Assembly (NCBI GenBank): GCA_964444795.1
Contig: CAYUIQ010000173.1
Location: forward strand, 1 to 19,460
DNA from: JABMRP01 sp964444795
GTDB lineage: Bacteria > Planctomycetota > Planctomycetia > Pirellulales > Thermoguttaceae
Length of the DNA stretch: 19,460 nt
Reading direction: 5' to 3'
The notes beneath the pieces are model-generated. The model did not search any database and was not told the DNA's origin. It was given only the letters and a program-made list of their open reading frames with translations. How positions within the stretch are numbered: the stretch's first letter is position 1; every line of letters starts with the position of its first letter. Positions 1-5,744 of this stretch are shown one piece after another. The position numbers and the translations under genes are program-made.

Positions 1-18
1 TTTGGGGTCGGCTGTGGG

Positions 19-92
19 AAAAAGGGGTCAGGAACCTTTTGCGCGAAGCACCCTACGGGCCGTTCCGGAAAAAGGTTCCTGACACCTTTTTT
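19..92. repeat. nested inverted repeat (REP/BIME-like)
   Basis: Two arms of about 22-24 bp lie in inverted orientation, at 19-40 and 69-92, separated by a 28-base loop. The right arm reads AAAAAGGT-(7 nt)-ACCTTTTT, so it is itself a palindrome with an 8-bp stem. The left arm is a slightly decayed version of the same. Both carry the core GTCAGGAACC, or its complement GGTTCCTGAC. Palindromic units of this size in head-to-head pairs resemble REP/BIME elements mobilised by IS200-like transposases. No such transposase gene is in the window, so the class is inferred. The element lies directly before the hydrophobic leader of the next gene and could also act as an RNA hairpin. Confidence 0.75.
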
Positions 93-99
93 ATGGCTC

Positions 100-1704
100 G
101 TGGCCGTGGCGGTGATCTGGTGCGCATCGGGAAACCTGGCAATGTCGCAGTCGAAAAACCCCTATTCGCGGCGGATGAAGGTGCCGGCGCTGCCCGAGGG
201 GCTGACCTGGGTCAATACCGATCGGCCCTTGAAGCTGGAAGAACTTAAGGGCAAGTTCGTGCTGATCGACTTCTGGACCTACTGCTGTATCAACTGCATG
301 CACATCTTGCCGGAATTGAAGAAGTTGGAGCACGCCTACCCGAACGAACTGGTCGTGATCGGCGTCCATTCGCCCAAGTTCGACACGGAAGAGGATACCG
401 AGAATCTCACCGAAGCCGTGCTGCGGTACAAGATCGAGCATCCCGTGGTCAACGACACGGGCCACGTGATTTGGAATCGGTTTGGTGTTCGCGCATGGCC
501 GACCTTGCTGTTGATCGATCCGGAAGGATTTGCCGTTTGGGGAAAAAGCGGCGAGGCTACCTTCGAGCAGATCGACGAAGCGATCAAACTGGGGCTGCCC
601 TACTACGATCGCCGCAAGTTGCTCGACCGAACCCCCTTGCGACTTGTCAGGGAAAAGGCCCCCGAGACGGATTCGCCCTTGCGGTTTCCCGGCAAGGTCT
701 TGGCCGACGAAGCGAGCGGGCGGCTGTTCATCGCCGATACGAATCACAACCGGCTTGTGGTGACCGATCTGGACGGCAAGCTGCTGGAGGTCGTGGGATC
801 GGGAGCCACGGGACGCGACGACGGTGATTTCGACACTGCGCGATTTAACCAGCCGCAAGGCATGGCGATAGACGGGCAGGTTCTTTACGTGGCCGATACC
901 GAGAATCATCTTCTGCGCAAAGTCGACTTCGCCACCCGAACGGTCTCAACCGTTGCCGGCCTCGGTCACCAAAGCCGTGAGCCGGCAAAACCAGGCCGGC
1001 TTGCCCCCAGGCTGAAAACGGCTCTGAATAGCCCCTGGGCTTTGTGGATCGCCCAGCGGAATCTGTACATCGCCATGGCCGGATGGCATCAGATCTGGTG
1101 GATGCCGCTGGACGGTTCGGGGATCGGGCCCTATGCGGGCAACGGGGCCGAGGACATCGTCGACGGCGTTCTCCTGCCCCAATACGCTTATCAACAGGGC
1201 TTCTCGTCCTTCGCGCAGCCCAGCGGCTTGACCTCCGACGGCACATGGCTCTACGTGGCCGACAGCGAGGGAAGTTCGATCCGTGCCGTGCCGTTGGACC
1301 GGAAGAAGGCGGTCGAGACGGTGGTCGGCACGGCGCATCTTTCGCAGAACCGGCTGTTCACGTTTGGCGACGTCGACGGGTCGGGGCTCGCCGTGCGGTT
1401 GCAGCATCCGTTGGGCGTGGCATACCACAAGGGCAAGCTCTACGTGGCCGATACGTACAACAACAAGATCAAGATGATCGACCCGAAGCGGCGATCAACG
1501 ACGACCGTGGCCGGCTCTGGCGAGGCGGGAGAGTCGGACGAACCGGCGCAGTTCGACGAACCGGCCGGCATCGCGGCAACCGCCGGCCGGTTGTACGTGG
1601 CCGACACGAACAACCATCGGATCCGCGTTGTCGATCTATCCGACGGCTACAAGGTGTCGACGCTGACGATCACCGGATTGACGCCACCGGCACCCGGACC
1701 TTAG
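100..1704 (+). CDS. NHLRC2-like thioredoxin-fold/NHL beta-propeller protein
   Basis: Counting from the ATG at 142 (520 aa), a thioredoxin-like domain occupies about residues 15-150. Its active site is C-C-I-N-C, with C49 and C52 as the CxxC pair, as in NHLRC2. The sequence VNDTGHVIWNRFGVRAWPTL carries the thioredoxin-fold cis-Pro (W-P-T). Residues about 170-515 form an NHL propeller with repeated signatures such as YVADTENHLLRKVD, YVADTYNNKIKMID and YVADTNNHRIRVVD. Similarity to animal NHLRC2 extends along the whole length, which suggests a thiol-disulfide role, but the substrate is unknown. The start is uncertain. GTG at 100 and ATG at 142 are possible, yet the frame is open to the window edge and encodes a basic stretch followed by a hydrophobic one (FLWLVAVAVIWCASGNLA) that looks like a signal peptide. 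The protein is therefore probably exported and may begin upstream. It precedes superoxide reductase by 68 bp. Confidence 0.9.
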   Translation: MAVAVIWCASGNLAMSQSKNPYSRRMKVPALPEGLTWVNTDRPLKLEELKGKFVLIDFWTYCCINCMHILPELKKLEHAYPNELVVIGVHSPKFDTEEDTENLTEAVLRYKIEHPVVNDTGHVIWNRFGVRAWPTLLLIDPEGFAVWGKSGEATFEQIDEAIKLGLPYYDRRKLLDRTPLRLVREKAPETDSPLRFPGKVLADEASGRLFIADTNHNRLVVTDLDGKLLEVVGSGATGRDDGDFDTARFNQPQGMAIDGQVLYVADTENHLLRKVDFATRTVSTVAGLGHQSREPAKPGRLAPRLKTALNSPWALWIAQRNLYIAMAGWHQIWWMPLDGSGIGPYAGNGAEDIVDGVLLPQYAYQQGFSSFAQPSGLTSDGTWLYVADSEGSSIRAVPLDRKKAVETVVGTAHLSQNRLFTFGDVDGSGLAVRLQHPLGVAYHKGKLYVADTYNNKIKMIDPKRRSTTTVAGSGEAGESDEPAQFDEPAGIAATAGRLYVADTNNHRIRVVDLSDGYKVSTLTITGLTPPAPGP

Positions 1705-1758
1705 GACGCGCGGTGGAATCCCTTTAGTAAAGACTTCGGACCGAGACCTTTCACTTTC

Positions 1759-1765
1759 AGGAGGA
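1759..1765 (+). promoter_or_regulatory. ribosome binding site of the superoxide reductase gene
   Basis: AGGAGGA lies 7 bases before the ATG at 1773. It is a near-perfect anti-16S match and fixes the start. It is one of the strongest such sites in the window, which suggests good translation. Confidence 0.85.
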
Positions 1766-1772
1766 ACCAGAA

Positions 1773-2150
1773 ATGACTCAGTTTCGCCAGGTGTACGTTT
1801 GCGAGAAATGCGGGAACATTGTCGAGGTGCTCCATCCGTCCGGCGGGACGTTGACCTGCTGCAATCAGGCGATGACGCTGGCCGAGGAGAACACGACCGA
1901 TGCCGCCCAGGAGAAGCACGTGCCGGTGATCGAGCGGATCGACGGTGGGAAGGTGAAGGTCAGCGTCGGCAGCGTTGCCCATCCCATGGCCGACGACCAC
2001 TTCATCGAGTGGATCGAAGTTCACTGCGGCGAGAATACTTGCCGCAAACGTTTGGCGCCGGGGGCTCCCCCCGAGGCGACGTTCAACTGCACGTGTGAAA
2101 CGGCTGTCGCCCGGGCATACTGCAACCTGCACGGGTTGTGGAAGAACTGA
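1773..2150 (+). CDS. dfx: desulfoferrodoxin (superoxide reductase, two-iron class)
   Basis: This 125-aa protein is full length for class I superoxide reductase, which reduces superoxide to hydrogen peroxide in the cytoplasm without making oxygen. The N-terminal desulforedoxin domain has all four Fe(SCys)4 ligands: C10, C13, C29 and C30. The catalytic domain has E47-K48-H49, H70, H76, C117 and H120, matching the His4-Cys1 centre with its Glu/Lys pair. Known electron donors are rubredoxin-like proteins, and none is encoded nearby. The hydrogen peroxide formed would be a substrate for the peroxiredoxin at 11.7 kb. The gene may be co-transcribed with the thioredoxin/NHL gene 68 bp upstream. It converges with the next gene, the two stops being 13 bases apart. 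The symbol dfx follows common usage for this family. Confidence 0.96.
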   Translation: MTQFRQVYVCEKCGNIVEVLHPSGGTLTCCNQAMTLAEENTTDAAQEKHVPVIERIDGGKVKVSVGSVAHPMADDHFIEWIEVHCGENTCRKRLAPGAPPEATFNCTCETAVARAYCNLHGLWKN

Positions 2151-2163
2151 ACGGGCGGGCCGT

Positions 2164-2577
2164 CTAAGTTTCGACACCGGGACCTGGCGCACGGCGACGT
2201 CTGGGCGGGGCCAGGAGAAACGTCGCCAGCACCAGGACCCCAAACGAGACATGGCCGATGCGGAAAATCCAATCGGGCAGTTCGTAAAACAGGACCGTGT
2301 CACAAAGGCGGCCGACAAACGACCCTTCGTGCGCAAACTGCCCCGCGTCGGCGCGAAGTTGACGTTCCCAGGTGGTCAATGGGCAGACGAAGCCGAAAAC
2401 GGCCTCCACGGCCACCACGCTGATGGCCGCCAGATGCACCAATCGAAAGCCGAAATGGCGTACCCAGGCCCAATGCCTCGCCAAGCCCACCAGAATAAGC
2501 ACTTGCCCGATGACCACGAAACCGACAAAAGCCGTGTGGATGGCAACGATGGTATCCGCTAAGTAGACTTGCCACAT
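2164..2577 (-). CDS. DUF2784 family membrane protein
   Basis: This 137-aa protein has about four hydrophobic segments, near residues 6-30, 43-64, 88-100 and 104-123. It contains the motif FGFVCPLTTWE (about 61-71), which I recognise as typical of the DUF2784 family of small inner-membrane proteins. The C-terminus is an Arg/Pro-rich tail (APPRRRRAPGPG) that probably faces the cytoplasm. The function of the family is unknown. It is convergent with the superoxide reductase gene and divergent from the histidine kinase. No strong ribosome binding site precedes the ATG, whose complement is at 2575-2577. The start is still favoured because the first residues lead directly into the first hydrophobic helix. 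Confidence 0.85.
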   Translation of the reverse strand: MWQVYLADTIVAIHTAFVGFVVIGQVLILVGLARHWAWVRHFGFRLVHLAAISVVAVEAVFGFVCPLTTWERQLRADAGQFAHEGSFVGRLCDTVLFYELPDWIFRIGHVSFGVLVLATFLLAPPRRRRAPGPGVET

Positions 2578-2781
2578 GGAAAGTAACTGCTTCTACAAAT
2601 AGGACTTAGGTCGTTCGGTCAAGCGTTGGACGAGGTTCGGTCCCGCCGCGTCTCCTCCCTTTATGATGCCGACTGCCCCGGCCGATATTCCCGACACTCC
2701 ACTCGCCCACCGTCTTTTTGTCGGATTTCCAAAAACATCGGCCGTCAAGCCCCCAGTCTTTCGGGTGTCCCTAGATCAGGG

Positions 2782-2787
2782 TAGAAT
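2782..2787 (+). promoter_or_regulatory. candidate -10 box for the histidine kinase gene
   Basis: TAGAAT matches the sigma-70 -10 consensus at five of six positions. The expected -35 positions (2758-2764, CTTTCGG) match poorly. It would leave a leader of about 115 bases before the ATG at 2909. The rest of the 331-base divergent region between 2578 and 2908 shows nothing else I can support. This is a weak, motif-only call. Confidence 0.3.
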
Positions 2788-2890
2788 ACGGATTCGTCGG
2801 TCGAACGTCGGATTGCCACATGTCCGATTCACAGCTCCCCGATTTGGCCCGGGCCGACCGAGACGTGAGACAAGGGGCGAAGCGTCGATT

Positions 2891-2898
2891 GAGGGAGG
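2891..2898 (+). promoter_or_regulatory. ribosome binding site deciding the kinase start
   Basis: GAGGGAGG lies 10 bases before the ATG at 2909. The same frame is open further upstream, to an ATG at 2663. That upstream peptide has no domain character, and the first beta strand of the receiver-like domain (MRAVIIHA) begins exactly at 2909. Confidence 0.75.
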
Positions 2899-2908
2899 CA
2901 AGCAGGCA

Positions 2909-4747
2909 ATGAGAGCGGTCATCATTCATGCGACCGAGGAAACATTCGGGCCGATCACCACCGCGCTGGAGCAATCCGACTTTGTGTCTTCGGTGGCCGA
3001 CGACGTCGAATCGGCCTGCTCGAAGGTGAAATTGGAGAAGCACTCCTTGGCGGTGGTGGGAACCGCTCCGTCGGCCGATGATTCAGAAGACGCCGATGCG
3101 GAAGACGCTTGCCGGCGGTTGCGCCGGGCCGGAGGAGAGAACCTCTTCCTGCTGGTTGTCGTAGCGGAAGACGATGCGGCCCGGAACGAACCCGACCGGC
3201 TGCACCGCCTGCTGGAAGCCGGGGCCGACGACTACCTGGCCACGCCGTTGGACGAAACCCGTTTGCGGATGCGTCTTGCCGTAGCGCGGCATCGATTGCG
3301 GCGCTCAAGAGACATCCGCATCGGCGATCTGGTCTTGCCGCCGCACTCGCTGAGCGATTGCCCCTTTCTACAGAAGATGCCGTTCGGCGTGTTCCGCTCG
3401 AATGTCTCGGGCCGGTTCATGGAGATCAACGACACGCTCGTCGAAATGCTGGGCTATGCCGACCGGGACGAATTGCTCGGCGTTGATCTGGCCAGCGACG
3501 TTTACCGTGATCCCGACCAACGCCGGCGAATTCTCGCTTCCCTGGATGGCGACTACGCCGCGGTCGAACTCGACTGCAAACGCAAGGACGGCGAGCCGGT
3601 CACGGGGCTGGTTTCAGGCCGTATCCAGCGAGACGATAAAGGCGACATCGTCCAGATCGAAGGCGTCGTCCACGACATCACCGGCCAGAAAGAGACGGAG
3701 AACCGGCTGCGAGAGTCGGAAGCCCGATGGCGAAGTCTCTTTGGAAATCTGCCCGATTTCGTCGTCATGGTCGATACCGAGGCAACAATTCAATACGCCA
3801 ACCACCCAGCGCCGGGTGGAACCGTTGAGGATCTGGTGGGAAAGAACGGGTTCGGTTTCCTGATCCCCGACCACCAGCCGAGATGCCGCGAGGCATTCGG
3901 CCGCGCCCTGCAAACCGGCCGGACGCAGGCCGTCGAGGCGTTCGATGTTTTTGGAGTTTGGTGGTCGTGCCGGGTCGTGCCCGTTGTCGAGGGAGACACG
4001 ACGCGACACGTGATGATTATCTGTACCGACGTTACGGAAACCAAGAAGGCGAACGAAGCGCTGAAGAACGAGGAGCACACCCTCCGCCAGATGCTCGATT
4101 TGCACGAGCGCGACCGGCGGATGATGGCCTACGAGATCCACGACGGGTTTGCCCAGCAGTTGACCGCGGCCAAGTTCCTCCTCGAAGGCTCCGAGCAAAT
4201 CAGGGAGACCGCGCCGGCGGAAGCCCGGGAACAGTTTCGGGATGCCGTACACGCCGTGGGAAACAGCATCATCGAAGCGCGGCGGTTGATCGGCGGGCTG
4301 CGGCCGCCGGTGCTCGACGAATTGGGCATCGTGGCGGCCCTCGATTATCTTGGCTGCGAATCCCGTGACCGCGACGGCCCGGCAATCGAGTTCGTCCACG
4401 ACGTTCGCTTCGACCGTCTGGCGCCACCCCTGGAAACGGCCCTTTTTCGCGTCGTGCAGGAATCGCTCAACAATGCCTGCCGCTACAGCCGTAGCGAACG
4501 GATTCGCATTGAACTCAAACAAACGGACGACCGGGTTCACGTCGAAGTGCGCGACTGGGGCGTGGGTTTCGATCCCGAGACTATCCAGGAGAACCGCTTC
4601 GGATTGCAGGGTATCCGCGAACGGTCCCGCCTGCTCGACGGTGAGGTCGTCATCGAGTCGGCACCCGGCGAGGGAACCCGAGTGGCGGTGACCCTACCGC
4701 TTGTCGAGTATCATCGAAAAGGCGACCCCTTCTCCGAGGTTGGATAG
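2909..4747 (+). CDS. sensor histidine kinase, pseudo-receiver + two PAS + HisKA_3 + HATPase
   Basis: The protein has 612 aa and no membrane segment, so it is a cytoplasmic sensor. Residues about 1-130 look like a receiver domain (ending GADDYLATPLDETRLRMRL). They lack the usual phospho-acceptor Asp (LAVVGTAP replaces it), the N-terminal acidic pair and the conserved Lys (ATPLD instead of KPxD). Two PAS domains follow at about 150-262 and 268-380; the first ends in the typical GVVHDITGQK. The dimerisation domain is of the NarL/DegS type (ERDRRMMAYEIHDGFAQQL), with H411 as the phospho-site. The catalytic domain has the N box (ESLNNACRYS), the G1 box (DWGVGFDP) and the G2 box (FGLQGIRER), and ends in GEGTRVAVTLPL. 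The family normally phosphorylates a LuxR-type response regulator, but none is adjacent, so the kinase is an orphan here. The signal is unknown. Confidence 0.93.
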   Translation: MRAVIIHATEETFGPITTALEQSDFVSSVADDVESACSKVKLEKHSLAVVGTAPSADDSEDADAEDACRRLRRAGGENLFLLVVVAEDDAARNEPDRLHRLLEAGADDYLATPLDETRLRMRLAVARHRLRRSRDIRIGDLVLPPHSLSDCPFLQKMPFGVFRSNVSGRFMEINDTLVEMLGYADRDELLGVDLASDVYRDPDQRRRILASLDGDYAAVELDCKRKDGEPVTGLVSGRIQRDDKGDIVQIEGVVHDITGQKETENRLRESEARWRSLFGNLPDFVVMVDTEATIQYANHPAPGGTVEDLVGKNGFGFLIPDHQPRCREAFGRALQTGRTQAVEAFDVFGVWWSCRVVPVVEGDTTRHVMIICTDVTETKKANEALKNEEHTLRQMLDLHERDRRMMAYEIHDGFAQQLTAAKFLLEGSEQIRETAPAEAREQFRDAVHAVGNSIIEARRLIGGLRPPVLDELGIVAALDYLGCESRDRDGPAIEFVHDVRFDRLAPPLETALFRVVQESLNNACRYSRSERIRIELKQTDDRVHVEVRDWGVGFDPETIQENRFGLQGIRERSRLLDGEVVIESAPGEGTRVAVTLPLVEYHRKGDPFSEVG

Positions 4748-5080
4748 CCATGCCATGCTTCGATCCGAAGAAATACGACGCACCCATGTGTGGATCGGTT
4801 CGCTGATGATGATCGGCCGGCTGGCACGCTAGCAGCCCGTATATGTGGAGGTAACGGCTCGGGCAGGCTTTTCGGCGGTTCGTGGAACCAGCTCCAATGG
4901 GGGGTGCTCCTGTTCTTTCGGCAGGTCATCGGCTGGAAACTGGAGCGAGTACCGCGAGAGTAGGAACAAGCCGTACGATTTTTTTTCCCGCCATGGTCGG
5001 GGGCTTGTTTACTTCCGCCCCCAGAGGCGGTATCCTGATAGCACCAATCAACCCTGTTTCGAAGCAAGGGAGGTGAAGCT
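4748..5080. other. gene-free interval with a weak promoter candidate
   Basis: These 333 bases contain no frame with recognisable protein character. Small frames on either strand have random-looking, Arg/Pro-rich translations. A T8 run lies at 4979-4986. A possible sigma-70 promoter for the lipoprotein gene is TTTACT (5008-5013), a 17-base spacer, then TATCCT (5031-5036), with four of six matches in each box. I see no clear terminator for the kinase gene. Confidence 0.35.
5067..5075 (+). promoter_or_regulatory. ribosome binding site of the lipoprotein gene
   Basis: GGGAGGTGA lies 5 bases before the ATG at 5081. It supports the plus strand as the coding strand in a region where long repeat-derived frames are open on both strands. 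Confidence 0.85.
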
Positions 5081-5596
5081 ATGAGAAGATTTGGTTTGTT
5101 TCTTACGTTGCTGGCTGTTGTGATCTTTGTGGGCGGTTGTGGTCCCACGAGTAAGACGACGAAGTCCTCGCCGCCTGGGAAGACTCCCGCGAAGACTTCC
5201 AAGACTCCTGAGACGCCCAAGACGCCCGAGACTCCTGAGACTCCCGAGACTCCTGAGACTCCTGAGACTCCTGAGACTCCTGAGACTCCTGAGACTCCGG
5301 TAACTCCGCCCGAGGAAGTGCCAATCGAAGTTCCCGTGATTCCGCCCCCGGGCGAGGTAATCCCCGAGACACCGGTAGTTCCCGAGACACCGGTAGTTCC
5401 CGAGACACCCGTAGTTCCCGAGACACCCGTAGTGCCCGAGACGCCGGAAACTCCCGAGACACCGGAAGCTCCCGCGGAAACCCCCGAGACACCGGCAGCC
5501 CCCGCCGAGGTAGCCCCTGAGACGCCCGCGGCTCCCGAGACACCCGCGGCTCCCGAGACACCCGCGGCTCCCGAGACACCGGCGGCCCCCGAGTAA
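5081..5596 (+). CDS. Pro/Glu/Thr-repeat lipoprotein
   Basis: The protein has 171 aa. A short basic n-region (MRR) and a hydrophobic stretch lead to the lipobox V-G-G-C20, so the mature protein should be a lipid-anchored envelope protein. After a short Ser/Thr/Lys linker it is almost pure repeat: P-E-T tripeptides (about 42-73), a spacer (PVTPPEEVPIEVPVIPPPGE), four PETPVV units (95-118), a mixed stretch, and four PETPAA units (146-169). Such a Pro-rich acidic chain should be extended and unstructured, like a stalk or spacer. No folded domain is present, so it is either a structural tether or a rapidly evolving small lipoprotein of unknown role. A strong ribosome site precedes it and a terminator follows. 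No homologous function is claimed. Confidence 0.85.
   Translation: MRRFGLFLTLLAVVIFVGGCGPTSKTTKSSPPGKTPAKTSKTPETPKTPETPETPETPETPETPETPETPETPVTPPEEVPIEVPVIPPPGEVIPETPVVPETPVVPETPVVPETPVVPETPETPETPEAPAETPETPAAPAEVAPETPAAPETPAAPETPAAPETPAAPE
5204..5299 (+). repeat. 9-bp coding tandem repeat (P-E-T)
   Basis: The 9-base unit ACTCCTGAG and close variants (ACGCCCGAG, ACTCCCGAG) run in tandem and encode Thr-Pro-Glu triplets. The central copies are nearly identical at DNA level, which suggests recent slippage expansion. One unit is interrupted by PK. Confidence 0.9.
5363..5434 (+). repeat. 18-bp coding tandem repeat (PETPVV x4)
   Basis: There are four 18-base units of the form CCCGAGACACCGGTAGTT, with a C/G change distinguishing the first two from the last two. 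They encode PETPVV and keep the frame. Confidence 0.9.
5516..5587 (+). repeat. 18-bp coding tandem repeat (PETPAA x4)
   Basis: There are four 18-base units of the form CCCGAGACACCCGCGGCT encoding PETPAA. The middle copies are identical. This block probably descends from the PETPVV block, because the first 11 bases of the units agree. Confidence 0.9.
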
Positions 5597-5684
5597 CCCA
5601 CGGGGTAATCTGGCCGGGAATGTTACCGCTGCTTCGCGGGTTTTCCGCGGAACACGCGAATATTCCACGGGATACGGCAAACGG

Positions 5685-5721
5685 AAGGGAGAGAGACCCC
5701 TGGCGGCCTCTCTCCCTTTTT
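5685..5721 (+). terminator. Rho-independent terminator
   Basis: An 11-bp perfect stem, AAGGGAGAGAG (5685-5695) with CTCTCTCCCTT (5708-5718), encloses a 12-base loop and is followed by a T run (TTTTT, 5717-5721). It lies about 90 bases after the lipoprotein stop. On the opposite strand the stem is followed by a weaker T-rich stretch, so it may also stop transcription of the convergent PQQ gene. Confidence 0.85.
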
Positions 5722-5744
5722 CGTTGCGCCGATCTCCCCGCTTC

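Noticed and set aside
2663..2908. An N-terminal extension of the histidine kinase by 82 codons.
   Set aside because: The extension has no domain character and crosses the candidate -10 box. A good ribosome site and the first receiver strand both point to the ATG at 2909.
3614..4540. A 308-codon minus-strand frame opposite the histidine kinase.
   Set aside because: It is antisense to conserved kinase motifs, with no ribosome site or domain of its own.
4711..5601. A collagen-like 296-codon minus-strand frame.
   Set aside because: The Gly-x-y pattern is the complement of the plus-strand PET repeats. The plus strand has a lipobox, a strong ribosome site and a terminator, while the minus frame starts at a GTG without a ribosome site.
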